64,000 nucleotides of DNA from Rhodocyclaceae bacterium (GTDB lineage: Bacteria > Pseudomonadota > Gammaproteobacteria > Burkholderiales > Rhodocyclaceae): contig JAVBYI010000008.1 in the NCBI GenBank assembly GCA_030824115.1, positions 338,212-402,211 of the forward strand, given 5' to 3'. This document shows, piece by piece, positions 9,578 through 22,449 of the stretch; the first letter of the stretch is position 1, and each line of letters opens with the position of its first letter. The notes beneath the pieces are model-generated. The model did not search any database, was not told the origin of the DNA, and was given only the letters and a program-made list of their open reading frames with translations. A program made the translations under genes and the position numbers.

Positions 9578-9982
9578 CTAGACCATCTTGCCGCCCGGCC
9601 CGGGGGCGGGCATGGCGGGTTCGGCCGAGCCGTGGGTCGCATCCTTGGCTGCAGGCTTTTCTTCTACCTTGCTGGCAGCCTCGTCTTTTGCGGGCGCCTT
9701 TTTCTTGTCCGTCTTGGGGATCTGTGCGGGAACCACTTCGATGTTGTTCTCGCGCATGTAGGCATCCATGTCGCGCCAGCCGGTGAAGACAGCGGCCTTT
9801 TGTGCCTTGGGATTCATGATGTAGCAATCCTCCAGCGCCCGCCCGCTGTGCCGGCAGGCGCTACCCACTGCACGTCCTTCCGCTTCCTTGGCGGCGGCCA
9901 CTTGCGCAGGGGTCTCCAGACCGAGCTGATCGCAGCCGGCCAGAAGGAGTCCGCACAGGGAAAGGAGGGGGATGATGCGCAT
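9578..9982 (-). CDS. Small lipoprotein of unknown function
   Basis: 134 residues from the ATG at 9980-9982. A lipoprotein signal is clear, with lipobox LLAGC and acylated Cys17. The mature part has a short conserved-looking block (CRHSGRALEDCYIMNPKA, then FTGWRDMDAYMRENNI) that could hold a disulfide, followed by a Lys/Ala/Glu-rich and Pro-rich tail of ~45 residues. The frame is open eight codons further upstream, but that start would spoil the signal peptide. I do not recognise a function. It lies upstream of rhlE on the same strand, separated by 148 bases. Confidence 0.7.
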   Translation of the reverse strand: MRIIPLLSLCGLLLAGCDQLGLETPAQVAAAKEAEGRAVGSACRHSGRALEDCYIMNPKAQKAAVFTGWRDMDAYMRENNIEVVPAQIPKTDKKKAPAKDEAASKVEEKPAAKDATHGSAEPAMPAPGPGGKMV

Positions 9983-10049
9983 GAATAAGTGGGAGGATGG
10001 CAACACTGATCGAATATTACGGCCTGGGCCGGGAAATCTTTACCCGAGT

Positions 10050-10622
10050 TTACCCTTTGCGCTGAACAGCCTGGATTTCCTGGGCCCGCGCACGGATTTC
10101 TGCTGCCGTCAGTTTTTCCTGTCCGCGCCCCTTGAGCAGCAACCAGAGAATGCCGCCATTGATGAGGACAAGGCAGGCTTCGAGGTAGAGAATGGCACCC
10201 ACCAGCTGGCGTTGCGAGTTGTCGGCGAACAGGAAGTAGAAGCCTTCAAAGCTGGGCAGGGTGGCCTTGCTGATCGCGGCATAGTTCTGGAAAGGCGGGA
10301 ACAAGGCAATCAGGATCAGGTTGAGGGCAACGAACCAGAGTACGCCGCGTTGGTAACGGTTGCCCCCCGGCAGGGCTTGGCCGATCGGGCGCTCACGCAA
10401 CAGCAGCCAGGCAATGCAGGCATTGATCAGCAGGACGATCACCTCGATGGCCAGCAGATCGGTGTTCATGCGTTGATTGGCATGTTCGCCAAAGACGAAA
10501 TGAAAACCGTCGAAGGTCGGCACGCCGCGCTGCATGCTGAGGTAGTCGTAGGGCGGAAACAGACACACCAGCAGCAGGTTGAGGGCAATGCAGACGATTG
10601 CGAGACGTTGCAGTCGGTTCAT
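10050..10622 (-). CDS. Four-helix membrane protein with internal duplication
   Basis: 190 residues with four hydrophobic segments arranged as two similar halves. Each half reads ALNL(L/I)L followed by LFPP(Y/F), then a soluble loop with a T/S-F-(D/E)-G-F-(H/Y)-F motif, and ends in LLIN or VLING before a WLLL helix. The halves start near residues 13 and 97, so the protein arose by tandem duplication of a two-helix unit. A charged cytoplasmic tail follows. No family function is known to me. The gene is divergent from the binding-protein gene at 10728. Confidence 0.68.
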   Translation of the reverse strand: MNRLQRLAIVCIALNLLLVCLFPPYDYLSMQRGVPTFDGFHFVFGEHANQRMNTDLLAIEVIVLLINACIAWLLLRERPIGQALPGGNRYQRGVLWFVALNLILIALFPPFQNYAAISKATLPSFEGFYFLFADNSQRQLVGAILYLEACLVLINGGILWLLLKGRGQEKLTAAEIRARAQEIQAVQRKG

Positions 10623-10727
10623 GACGGTTGGGCAGGTTGCGTTCTGTATAGGCTACGCCGAGCGGGCTGGGTTCGGCAATGGGTGCACAGGATAGACTAC
10701 GCACCTCGCCTCGATAGGGTTGCGCCA

Positions 10728-12053
10728 ATGAAACGTTTGCTGAAAGTCATTTTGCTGCTGTCCATGGGAATTGGTGGTGCGCTGGCTGCGCCAAAATCCG
10801 CTCGTCCAGCCAAGGAACCCGTAGCGCCCCCGGCGCCACAGGAGCTGGTTCTCCGCCACACCCTGTCCGGCGATGCGCTGGGTGCGCTGGCGACACTGGT
10901 GGTGCGCTTCAATGACAATGAGGCGAAGGGCAAGAAGGAAATCGGCCGCATCGTGCTGGAAGACAGCCTATCCGTGCTGGACAAGGCGCGCCTGCCTCAT
11001 CTGGCCATCTTCGATCAGGATGATGCGATGGCGGTTTTTGACAGTCGCCCACGTTTCCTGCCGCTGAACAAGGTGATGGAAACCGCCGGACAGCGCTTCG
11101 ATGCCAAGCAGTTCTATCCGCAGATGAGCGATGCGGTTGATGATCTCGCCGGCAAGATTCAGGCGCTGCCGCTGGGTATGTCCTTGCCGGTGCTGTTCTA
11201 CAGCAAGGCGGCCTTTGCCAAGGCCAAGCTCGACCCGAACAATCCGCCCCAAACATGGTGGCAACTGCAGGAAGCCGCCGGCGTGCTGCAAGACACCGGC
11301 TGGAAGTGCCCGCTGACCAGTTCGCGTTTTTCCTGGGTGCATGTGGAGAACGTGGCTTCCCAGCATGGTGAGCCGATGGTGGTCAAGAACGGCAAGCAGG
11401 ATCAGCTGGCGCTCAACAACATGGTGAACGTCAAGCACATGTCGCTGCTGACGAGTTGGTACAAGAGCAATTACTTCATCTACGCTGGCCCCGGCCGCGA
11501 AGGGGACGAGAAGTTTGCCAACGGCGAGTGCGCCATGCTGACGGGCGAATCGGCCCTCTATGCACGCCTGAAGAAAACCGTGCCGAACCTCGATGTGGGC
11601 ATCACTGTATTGCCGTATTACGATGATGTGTATGGCGTCCGTCCCACCAACGTGTTGCCGGACGGTTTGGCCTTGTGGGTGCTGGCCGCAGACAAGAAGC
11701 CCGAGCGCCAGGTAATCGGCCGCTTCATCAACTTCCTCCTGCAGCCGGACGTACAACGCGAATGGGTACGTGCCACCGGCTATCTGCCGATGACACCGGC
11801 GGCCGTACAGGCTTTGCGCGAGACGGGAGGCAATCCCGCCCTGCTTGATCAGGCTGAAAAACGCTTGTCCATGACCACGCGCGAGGCGGCGCGGACGCGT
11901 AATGAAGGCGGCGGGCGCAGCCGCATCCGTGCCATTCTCGACGAGGAAGTCGCGTTCATCTGGGGCAACAAGAAGCCCCCGAAGGAGGCGCTCGATACGG
12001 CCGTCATGCGTGCCGGCCCCATCCTCGCACCGATGCCTATATCGAAAAAGTGA
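10728..12053 (+). CDS. Extracellular solute-binding protein (family 1, UgpB-like)
   Basis: 441 residues from the ATG at 10728; the upstream extension of the open frame is a shadow. A signal peptide ends near GGALA (residue ~20). The body matches large ABC binding proteins for sugars and glycerol-3-phosphate: ALPLGMSLPVLFYSKAAF, a PPQTWWQLQEAA segment, FANGECAMLTGESALYARL, and LPDGLALWVL. UgpB-type proteins deliver glycerol-3-phosphate or its diesters to a permease; none is encoded here. The next gene is a glycerophosphodiester phosphodiesterase overlapping the stop codon, which supports a phosphodiester or glycerol-phosphate ligand. That ligand is inference. Confidence 0.82.
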   Translation: MKRLLKVILLLSMGIGGALAAPKSARPAKEPVAPPAPQELVLRHTLSGDALGALATLVVRFNDNEAKGKKEIGRIVLEDSLSVLDKARLPHLAIFDQDDAMAVFDSRPRFLPLNKVMETAGQRFDAKQFYPQMSDAVDDLAGKIQALPLGMSLPVLFYSKAAFAKAKLDPNNPPQTWWQLQEAAGVLQDTGWKCPLTSSRFSWVHVENVASQHGEPMVVKNGKQDQLALNNMVNVKHMSLLTSWYKSNYFIYAGPGREGDEKFANGECAMLTGESALYARLKKTVPNLDVGITVLPYYDDVYGVRPTNVLPDGLALWVLAADKKPERQVIGRFINFLLQPDVQREWVRATGYLPMTPAAVQALRETGGNPALLDQAEKRLSMTTREAARTRNEGGGRSRIRAILDEEVAFIWGNKKPPKEALDTAVMRAGPILAPMPISKK

Positions 12054-12736
12054 TTGTCTATCCCCGCATCATCGCCCATCGATGCGGCGGGGCACTGGCG
12101 CCGGAAAATACCTTGGCCGGGCTTGAGGCGGCGGCTCGCCTCGGTTGCCGTGCGGTTGAGTTTGATGTGATGCTTACGGCGGATGGCGTGCCGATTCTCA
12201 TGCACGACGAGACGCTGGAGCGCACCACGCGCTGTCGCGGTTGCGTGGCCGAGCAGACGCTGACGCAAATTCGTGCCTGTGATGCCGGCGTGCCGACGCT
12301 GGCTGAGGCGATGGCGGTGTGTGAGCACCACAAGCTCTGGACAAACATCGAACTGAAGCCATCGAGCGGTCTTGAAGAAGAAACGGGTACCGTGGTTGGT
12401 GTCTGGCTGGCGCAATACTGGAACGGGCAAGGCGTCATTTCCTCCTTTTCCGAAAAGTCGGCGCTGGCGGCACGGCGGCATTTGCCGGATGAGCACTTTG
12501 CCTTGCTCTACGAGGCCTTGCCCGCCGATTGGCAAGCCAGTCGCGCGCGACTGGGGGCGGTGGTCGTGCATCTGGATGCAGCACAAGTCGATCATGCCGT
12601 GACGGAAGCCCTCGCCGGCCTGCCCTGGGCCTGCTATACGGTGAATGATCGAACGGCAGCCGATCAACTGTTTGCCAGCGGTTGCGCGGCCGTGTTTACC
12701 GATCGCCCCGACCTGCTGCTGCCGGCCTTCGCGTAG
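12050..12736 (+). CDS. ugpQ: Glycerophosphodiester phosphodiesterase
   Basis: 228 residues starting at GTG 12050, which overlaps the previous stop (GTGA). GDPD signatures are complete: [15 protein letters not shown] with the catalytic His (HR) and Glu, then [25 protein letters not shown] with metal ligands Glu and Asp and the second catalytic His, and later NIELK. The enzyme cuts glycerophosphodiesters to glycerol-3-phosphate and an alcohol. No signal peptide is seen, so it is cytoplasmic like UgpQ. Copy 4 of the 24-bp motif lies in frame ([11 protein letters not shown]) after the ISSFS strand. Confidence 0.88.
   Translation: MIVYPRIIAHRCGGALAPENTLAGLEAAARLGCRAVEFDVMLTADGVPILMHDETLERTTRCRGCVAEQTLTQIRACDAGVPTLAEAMAVCEHHKLWTNIELKPSSGLEEETGTVVGVWLAQYWNGQGVISSFSEKSALAARRHLPDEHFALLYEALPADWQASRARLGAVVVHLDAAQVDHAVTEALAGLPWACYTVNDRTAADQLFASGCAAVFTDRPDLLLPAFA
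12453..12476 (+). repeat. 24-bp interspersed motif, copy 4
   Basis: Both blocks are perfect; spacer GCGGC. Within ugpQ, read as KSALAARR. Confidence 0.88.
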
Positions 12737-12771
12737 AATTCCCCGCTTTCCCCGTCGTGCCGAGCCAAGCC

Positions 12772-15393
<2,622 letters not shown>

Positions 15394-15409
15394 GGCCGCA
15401 TCGCCGGCA

Positions 15410-16624
15410 ATGTCCAGCCGGCTTGTGCTGTTGCGCTGGTGGTGGGTGGCCGGGCTGATGATTGCCGTCCTGTCAGCGCCGACATTTCTGGCGATTGCCT
15501 TGCCGTTACCGCCGGTGATCGCGGTGTTGCTGCTGCTGGCTGGATTCAATTTCATCGCCCAGCGCCGTGCCGCTCATCGCGATTTTGATACCCCCGAACT
15601 GGCGGCCCAACTCGGCATTGATCTCACCGGCATGTCCGTCCTGCTCTATCTGACCGGCGGGGCGAGCAATCCGCTGGTCTCGCTGCTGTTGCTGCCGGTT
15701 GCGATTGCTGCGCTGACCTTGCCGGGTGTCTGGGTGGCGGGTATCGCCGGGATGGCCATCGCTGCGTATTCGTTCCTGATGTTGTATTCGCTCCCGCTGG
15801 CCATTGCCGATGCCGAACGTGCGACGCGCCTGCATCTGGCCGGCATGTGGCTGACCTTCCTCGTGTCGTCGGTGCTGATCGCCTGGTTCGTGACGCGCAT
15901 GACAGCGGCGATTCGGCAGCGCGATGCACAGTTGGCCGAAGCGCGCGAGACGGCCTTGCACAATGCGCAAGTGGTGGCACTCGGGCAACTTGCCGCAGGG
16001 GCCGCACATGAACTGGGCACGCCGCTGGCGACCATGAATGTCCTCACCGGCGAACTGATGCGGGACGGGCGCCTGCCCGAGGATGCCCAGCAGGATTTGC
16101 AGCTCATGCATCGGCAGATCGCCCTGTGCAAGGACCTGATTGGCGGACTGACCCGGCGGGCTGGTATCGGTCGTGCCGGGGATGCGCAGCGTGTGGTAGT
16201 GACGGACTGGCTCGCCGGTTTGCTGAGTCGCTGGCGTTCGCACCAGCCGCAGGCAGCTTGTACGTGCGTCATCGACACGCCAGGGGACGCACCGTTGATC
16301 GATGCGACGCCTGCGCTGGAACAGGCCGTGGTTAACCTGCTCAACAATGCGGCACAAGTCACGCCGCAGGAAATGCGTGTTCATCTGACTTGGGATGCCG
16401 ATGAGATCCGCATCGGGGTGTACGACCGGGGGCCGGGTTTCCCTGCCGATGTGTTGAAATATGCGGGTGATGAGCCGGTGGTTTCGCAAACGCAGGGTGC
16501 CGGTATTGGCTTGTGGTTATCGCGCGCGGCGGCCCGTCAGGCCGGTGGGCGTCTGGAACTGGAAAATCTGGCAGCGGGTGCTGCCGCAACCCTCATCCTG
16601 CCTCGGCAAGGACCTGAAAAATGA
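15410..16624 (+). CDS. regB: Redox-responsive sensor histidine kinase RegB/PrrB family
   Basis: 404 residues from the ATG at 15410 (a GTG at 15362 inside alaS is less likely). Six hydrophobic segments fill residues 1-162, and GGASNPL at 83-89 matches the quinone-binding GGxxNPF motif of RegB. The H box LGQLAAGAAHELGTPLA has phospho-acceptor His200 and is typical of RegB. ATPase boxes follow (VVNLLNNAAQV, DRGPGF, GAGIGLWLS). RegB senses the redox state of the quinone pool and phosphorylates RegA. Overlap with regA by four bases confirms the pair. Copy 6 of the 24-bp motif falls in the first membrane helices (LSAPTFL). Confidence 0.9.
   Translation: MSSRLVLLRWWWVAGLMIAVLSAPTFLAIALPLPPVIAVLLLLAGFNFIAQRRAAHRDFDTPELAAQLGIDLTGMSVLLYLTGGASNPLVSLLLLPVAIAALTLPGVWVAGIAGMAIAAYSFLMLYSLPLAIADAERATRLHLAGMWLTFLVSSVLIAWFVTRMTAAIRQRDAQLAEARETALHNAQVVALGQLAAGAAHELGTPLATMNVLTGELMRDGRLPEDAQQDLQLMHRQIALCKDLIGGLTRRAGIGRAGDAQRVVVTDWLAGLLSRWRSHQPQAACTCVIDTPGDAPLIDATPALEQAVVNLLNNAAQVTPQEMRVHLTWDADEIRIGVYDRGPGFPADVLKYAGDEPVVSQTQGAGIGLWLSRAAARQAGGRLELENLAAGAAATLILPRQGPEK
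15464..15487 (-). repeat. 24-bp interspersed motif, copy 6
   Basis: The GTCGGCG and ACGGC blocks are intact; the A-run reads AAAT and the middle TGACAGG. Inside regB, read as VLSAPTFL. Confidence 0.75.
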
Positions 16625-17157
16625 CGCAATCCATTCTGGTAATCGATGACGATCCGACCTTCAATGAGGTACTCAGCCGTGCCCTGAGTCGCCGGGGTTT
16701 TCATGCGCGCGGCGTGCAGGATGCCGACAGCGCGTTGGCCGAAGCGCAATCTTCATCGCCTGACGCCGTGGTGCTTGATCTTAATCTCGGTAATAAATCC
16801 GGATTGACGCTGATTCGTCCGCTCCTCGATATTGCGCCGGAATGTCGGATCATCGTGCTGACAGGCTATGCCAGCATTGCGACGGCGGTCGAGGCGATCA
16901 AGCTTGGTGCCACGCAATATTTTGCCAAACCGGTGGAGGTCGATTCAATCGTCTCTGCCTTTGGTGAAGTGTCACCGACAGTTGATGAAGCGGAATTGCC
17001 CAGCGATCCCCTGTCGGTCAGCCGTGTCGAGTGGGAGCATATCCAGCGTGTGCTGCATGACAACGCCGGCAACATTTCGGCTACCGCGCGTGCGCTGAAA
17101 ATGCATCGGCGCACCCTGCAAAGGAAGCTTTCGAAGCGCCCCGCCAAAGAGCGCTAG
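16621..17157 (+). CDS. regA: Redox response regulator RegA/PrrA family
   Basis: 178 residues: receiver domain 1-115 with Asp10/Asp11, acceptor Asp53 (VLDLNLG) and Lys in FAKP near 102, then a proline/acid linker and a Fis-type helix-turn-helix near 145-172 (GNISATARALKMHRRTLQRKL). This layout and length are those of RegA/ActR/PrrA, global regulators of respiration, carbon and nitrogen metabolism under changing oxygen. It overlaps regB by four bases (ATGA), so the pair is co-translated. Target genes cannot be assigned from this window. Confidence 0.92.
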   Translation: MTQSILVIDDDPTFNEVLSRALSRRGFHARGVQDADSALAEAQSSSPDAVVLDLNLGNKSGLTLIRPLLDIAPECRIIVLTGYASIATAVEAIKLGATQYFAKPVEVDSIVSAFGEVSPTVDEAELPSDPLSVSRVEWEHIQRVLHDNAGNISATARALKMHRRTLQRKLSKRPAKER

Positions 17158-17172
17158 ACCGAACTTGGATAG

Positions 17173-17196
17173 GCCGCCTTGCCAGCGCCGACTTTT
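17173..17196 (-). repeat. 24-bp interspersed motif, copy 7
   Basis: First block perfect; the second block reads GCGGC instead of ACGGC. Intergenic between regA and the tRNA-Asp promoter. Confidence 0.85.
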
Positions 17197-17209
17197 TTGG
17201 AAAATGCGC

Positions 17210-17237
17210 TTGCTCAATCAGAAAACTTTGTTAGAAT
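17210..17237 (+). promoter_or_regulatory. Sigma-70 promoter of tRNA-Asp
   Basis: TTGCTC at 17210-17215 and TAGAAT at 17232-17237 with a 16-base spacer, about 30 bases before the mature tRNA. Fits the consensus well. Confidence 0.6.
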
Positions 17238-17267
17238 CCGCCCCCTCAGTTTCGCTGAGACCAGCGC

Positions 17268-17344
17268 GGAGTGGTAGTTCAGTTGGTTAGAATACCGGCC
17301 TGTCACGCCGGGGGTCGCGGGTTCGAGTCCCGTCCACTCCGCCA
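17268..17344 (+). tRNA. tRNA-Asp (GTC)
   Basis: A 77-base cloverleaf beginning GGAGTGG, paired with CCACTCC, with encoded CCA. The anticodon loop CTGTCAC gives GTC. T arm GGGTTCGAGTCCC. Followed by a strong terminator. Confidence 0.97.
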
Positions 17345-17354
17345 AGTACATCGT

Positions 17355-17380
17355 AAAAACGCCCCTTCCGGGGCGTTTTT
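17355..17380 (+). terminator. Rho-independent terminator after tRNA-Asp
   Basis: An 11-base stem (AAAAACGCCCC / GGGGCGTTTTT) around a TTCC loop, ending in a T-run. Confidence 0.88.
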
Positions 17381-17462
17381 ATTTTCTACCCGGCGATTGT
17401 GGTTGCCCATCAACAAAGGCAAGGTCCAGATAAGCGACGAGCATCGCGGGAGGAAGGTTCGG

Positions 17463-18011
17463 ATGGCACTCAAGGCAACCATTTACAAAATCGACTTGCA
17501 GGTTTCCGATCTGGATCGGCATTACTACCAGCGCCATGTGCTGACGGTTGCACGCCATCCTTCCGAGACGGATGAGCGCATGATGGTACGGGTGCTGGCC
17601 TTCGCGCTCTATGCCGATCCGGCGCTGGAGTTTGGCAAGGGCTTGTCGTCGGAGGATGAGCCCGATCTTTGGCGCAAGGATCTGACGGGCGCCATCCAGC
17701 AGTGGATCGAGACTGGATTGCCTGACGAGAAGCGCTTGCGTCGGGCGGCGGGAAGATCCGATCAGGTGGTTGTCTTTTCGTATGGCGGCCGCAGTGCCGA
17801 TATCTGGTGGGAGCAGAACCAGTCCGCTCTGCACAAACTGGACAAGTTGATCGTGATCCGCTTGGCCACAGAGCAAACCCTCGCGCTTGCCGGGGCGGCA
17901 GCGCGTAACCTGCAGGTCGATTGCACCTTGCAGGATGGCGAGTTGTGGCTGGTAATTGACGGCGTGTCGCTGCACGTTACCCCAGAATATCTGATCGCCC
18001 CAAAATCTTGA
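17463..18011 (+). CDS. yaeQ: YaeQ family protein
   Basis: 182 residues from the ATG at 17463, with a GGAGG-type ribosome site; the open frame upstream runs through the tRNA and is not coding. The sequence follows YaeQ throughout: ALKATIYKIDLQVSDLDRHYY, HPSETDERMMVRVLAFAL, the acidic GLSSEDEPDLW, and WIETGLPDEKRLRRA. YaeQ has a PD-(D/E)XK nuclease-like fold, and the Glu/Asp residues of the central block are kept. Its cellular role is not settled. It stands as a single gene between tRNA-Asp and thrS. Confidence 0.9.
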   Translation: MALKATIYKIDLQVSDLDRHYYQRHVLTVARHPSETDERMMVRVLAFALYADPALEFGKGLSSEDEPDLWRKDLTGAIQQWIETGLPDEKRLRRAAGRSDQVVVFSYGGRSADIWWEQNQSALHKLDKLIVIRLATEQTLALAGAAARNLQVDCTLQDGELWLVIDGVSLHVTPEYLIAPKS

Positions 18012-18139
18012 GCCAGAGCGGGCTGTGATAAGATTGCAGTCGTAAAAGTGCGCTGAAAACGCTGCGCGCTGACAGCAAAAATCAAGTTAAACGGGGTGCC
18101 TGAGCAATCAGTCACCCTGTTCTGTTTCTGGAGCCAGAC

Positions 18140-20053
18140 ATGCCGGTCATTACCCTTCCTGATGGTTCACAACGTGAATATCCGCAACCGCTGACGGTTG
18201 CGGAGGTGGCAGCTTCGATTGGCGCCGGTCTGGCCAAGGCGGCGCTGGCAGGCAAGGTCGATGGCAAGTTGGTGGATACCTCGTATCGCATCGAGGGCGA
18301 TGCCGCACTCGCCATCGTCACCGAGAAGGATGCCGAGGGTGTCGAGATCATTCGTCACTCCACCGCCCACCTGCTGGCCCATGCGCTGAAGGAAATGCTG
18401 CCGGAGGCGCAGGTGACCATCGGCCCGGTGATCGACAATGGCTTCTACTACGACTTTGCCTGCCGGCCGCTGACGATGGACGATCTGGCTGCGCTGGAAA
18501 AGCGCATGGCCGAACTGGCGAAGAAGGATTTCCCGGTGACGCGCGAAGTCTGGCCGCGCGACAAGGCGATCGAATTTTTCAAGTCGATCGGCGAACACTA
18601 CAAGGCCGAGTTGATCGGAGCGATCCCTGCTGGAGAAGATGTCTCGCTGTATCGCGAAGGCGATTTCATCGACCTCTGTCGCGGCCCGCACGTTCCTTCG
18701 ATTGGCAAGCTCAAGCATTTCAAGCTGATGAAGGTGGCGGGTTCGTACTGGCGCGGTGATTCGAAGAATGCCCAGTTGCAGCGTGTTTACGGCACGGCGT
18801 GGGCGAAGAAGGAAGAGCTGGAAGCTTACTTGCACATGCTGGAGGAAGCCGAGAAGCGCGATCACCGCAAGTTGGGCCGCGCGCTCGACCTGTTTCACCT
18901 GCAGGACGAAGCGCCGGGGCTGGTGTTCTGGCATCCGCATGGCTGGACGGTGTGGCAGGAGATCGAGCAATACATGCGCGCCGTTTATCGAAACAATGGC
19001 TATCAGGAAGTGCGCTGCCCACAGATTCTCGACCGCAGCCTGTGGGAGAAGTCCGGCCACTGGGAGCACTACAAGGACAACATGTTCACCACCGAGTCGG
19101 AAAAGCGCGACTACGCAGTGAAGCCGATGAACTGTCCCGGTCACGTGCAGATTTTCAACACCGATGTGCGCTCCTACCGCGACCTGCCGCTGCGCTACGG
19201 CGAGTTTGGCTCCTGCCACCGCAACGAACCTTCGGGCGCGCTGCACGGTGTAATGCGCGTGCGCGGCTTCACGCAGGACGACGGCCACATTTTCTGTACC
19301 GAAGACCAGATCCAGCCTGAAGTCACGGCCTTCAACGACCTGGTGCGCAAGGTCTATGCGGATTTTGGTTTCACCGATGTCGCCGTCAAACTGGCCCTGC
19401 GTCCGGACAGTCGCGTCGGCGAGGATGCGCTTTGGGACAAGGCAGAGGAAGCGTTACGTGCCGGCCTGCGTGCCAGCGGTCTCGAATGGACCGAGTTGCC
19501 GGGTGAGGGGGCTTTCTATGGCCCGAAGATCGAATTCCATATCAAGGATGCGATTGGCCGCTCTTGGCAGTGCGGCACCATGCAGGTCGACTTCTCAATG
19601 CCGGGCCGCCTCGGGGCAGAATATGTCGGCGAAGACAATGCGCGTCATACGCCGGTGATGCTGCACCGCGCGATCCTCGGTTCGCTGGAGCGTTTCATCG
19701 GCATTCTCATCGAAAACCATGCCGGCGCACTACCGCTCTGGCTGGCGCCGGTGCAGGTGGTCGTGATGAATATCTCGGAAGCGCAGACGGACTATGCCGA
19801 AAGTGTGGCGAAAAAGTTGCGCGATGCCGGCTTCCGCGTCGAATGCGATTTGCGCGGCGAGAAGATTAACTATAAAATCCGGGAACATAGCGTATTGAAG
19901 CGGCCTTATCTCGTTGTCGTTGGCGACAAGGAAAAGGCCGCCGGGTTGGTCGCCTTGCGTGCTCGGGGCAATCAGGATCTCGGGCAAATGTCCCCGGATG
20001 GTTTGATTGAACGTCTGTTGCTGGATCGTTCCAGCAAGGGCGTGGCGGCTTGA
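18140..20053 (+). CDS. thrS: Threonyl-tRNA synthetase
   Basis: 637 residues, full length. N-terminal TGS domain ([14 protein letters not shown] to ~62), editing domain with [11 protein letters not shown] near 75-85 and the CRGPHVPS Cys/His, then the class II core with the FWHPHGW motif, MNCPGH holding the zinc Cys, and [14 protein letters not shown]. The anticodon-binding domain is at the end. It heads the thrS-infC-rpmI-rplT-pheST-ihfA cluster, conserved in many proteobacteria. A 128-base leader separates it from yaeQ; I see no clear riboswitch in it. Confidence 0.96.
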   Translation: MPVITLPDGSQREYPQPLTVAEVAASIGAGLAKAALAGKVDGKLVDTSYRIEGDAALAIVTEKDAEGVEIIRHSTAHLLAHALKEMLPEAQVTIGPVIDNGFYYDFACRPLTMDDLAALEKRMAELAKKDFPVTREVWPRDKAIEFFKSIGEHYKAELIGAIPAGEDVSLYREGDFIDLCRGPHVPSIGKLKHFKLMKVAGSYWRGDSKNAQLQRVYGTAWAKKEELEAYLHMLEEAEKRDHRKLGRALDLFHLQDEAPGLVFWHPHGWTVWQEIEQYMRAVYRNNGYQEVRCPQILDRSLWEKSGHWEHYKDNMFTTESEKRDYAVKPMNCPGHVQIFNTDVRSYRDLPLRYGEFGSCHRNEPSGALHGVMRVRGFTQDDGHIFCTEDQIQPEVTAFNDLVRKVYADFGFTDVAVKLALRPDSRVGEDALWDKAEEALRAGLRASGLEWTELPGEGAFYGPKIEFHIKDAIGRSWQCGTMQVDFSMPGRLGAEYVGEDNARHTPVMLHRAILGSLERFIGILIENHAGALPLWLAPVQVVVMNISEAQTDYAESVAKKLRDAGFRVECDLRGEKINYKIREHSVLKRPYLVVVGDKEKAAGLVALRARGNQDLGQMSPDGLIERLLLDRSSKGVAA

Positions 20054-20081
20054 TTTTGTTGAATTTTAGGAGAACTGCACC

Positions 20082-20609
20082 ATCGCTCAGGAAAAGTCGC
20101 AGCGCATCAATGACGAAATAACCGCCCCGGAAATCCGTTTGATCGGCGTCGAAGGCGAACAGCTTGGAATTTGTTCCGTACGTCAGGCGCTGCAAATGGC
20201 GGAAGAGGCTGGCGTCGATCTGGTTGAAATTGCACCGATGGCCGCGCCACCGGTTTGTCGCCTGATGGATTTCGGCAAGTTCAAGTATCAGGAAGCGAAA
20301 CGCGCGGCCGAGGCAAAGAAGAAGCAGAAAATTGTCGAGGTCAAGGAAGTCAAGTTTCGGCCGGGTACCGACGAGAACGATTACCAGATCAAGTTGCGCA
20401 ATGTCATCAAGTTTCTGGCTGAAGGCGACAAGGCGAAAATCACGCTGCGTTTCCGTGGCCGTGAAATGGCCCACCAGGAAATTGGCATGCGCATGCTGGA
20501 GCGGATCAAGCAGGACCTTGAGCAGCAAGCCATGGTTGAGCAGTTCCCGAAGATGGAAGGACGCCAATTGGTCATGGTGATGGCGCCCTCGAAAAAGAAG
20601 GCGCCGTAA
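20082..20609 (+). CDS. infC: Translation initiation factor IF-3, with an ATC start codon
   Basis: 175 residues. The first ATG in frame (20139) would remove the conserved N-terminus. The expected start [20 protein letters not shown] begins at an ATC codon (20082), nine bases after AGGAG. IF-3 genes characteristically use AUU or a similar rare start, which lets IF-3 repress its own translation by rejecting non-canonical initiation codons. The rest is canonical: [45 protein letters not shown] and [12 protein letters not shown]. It follows thrS by 28 bases. Confidence 0.94.
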   Translation: MAQEKSQRINDEITAPEIRLIGVEGEQLGICSVRQALQMAEEAGVDLVEIAPMAAPPVCRLMDFGKFKYQEAKRAAEAKKKQKIVEVKEVKFRPGTDENDYQIKLRNVIKFLAEGDKAKITLRFRGREMAHQEIGMRMLERIKQDLEQQAMVEQFPKMEGRQLVMVMAPSKKKAP

Positions 20610-20739
20610 CTCAGGGCGCTGTAAGAATTTTGCTGGATGCCCTGTTACACGGGGCGTTGGGCGAAAAGAAGTGGCTGCAGGTTATCAAGCACTCCCGAGG
20701 CGGGGGACACCTGGCAGACATGCAAGAAGGAGATCTTCG

Positions 20740-20937
20740 ATGCCGAAGATGAAGACGAAGAGCGGTGCCGCCAAGCGCTTCAAAGTGCGCGGGTCGGGCA
20801 GCATCAAGCGCGGGTGTGCGTTCAAGCGCCACATCCTGACCAAGAAAACCACCAAGAGCAAGCGCCAGTTGCGCGGCATGCAGACTGTGCACGAGTCGGA
20901 CGCTAAGTCCATTCGCGCCATGTTGCCTAACGGTTAA
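20740..20937 (+). CDS. rpmI: 50S ribosomal protein L35
   Basis: 65 residues starting [15 protein letters not shown] at the ATG 20740, with AAGGAG seven bases before. Highly basic, canonical length and sequence. The 130-base gap after infC holds a small hairpin (GCCC...GGGC near 20639-20658) and may contain the L20 autoregulatory site known for this operon in other bacteria; that is inference. Confidence 0.95.
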   Translation: MPKMKTKSGAAKRFKVRGSGSIKRGCAFKRHILTKKTTKSKRQLRGMQTVHESDAKSIRAMLPNG

Positions 20938-20948
20938 GGAGAGCCAGC

Positions 20949-22441
<1,493 letters not shown>

Positions 22442-22449
22442 GCCGCACG

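Noticed and set aside
9972..10727. Upstream 252 codons of the frame that contains the UgpB-like gene
   Set aside because: Antisense to the duplicated membrane protein; the signal peptide begins at 10728.
17271..17462. Open frame continuous with yaeQ through tRNA-Asp
   Set aside because: It covers the tRNA and its terminator; yaeQ has its own start and ribosome site.
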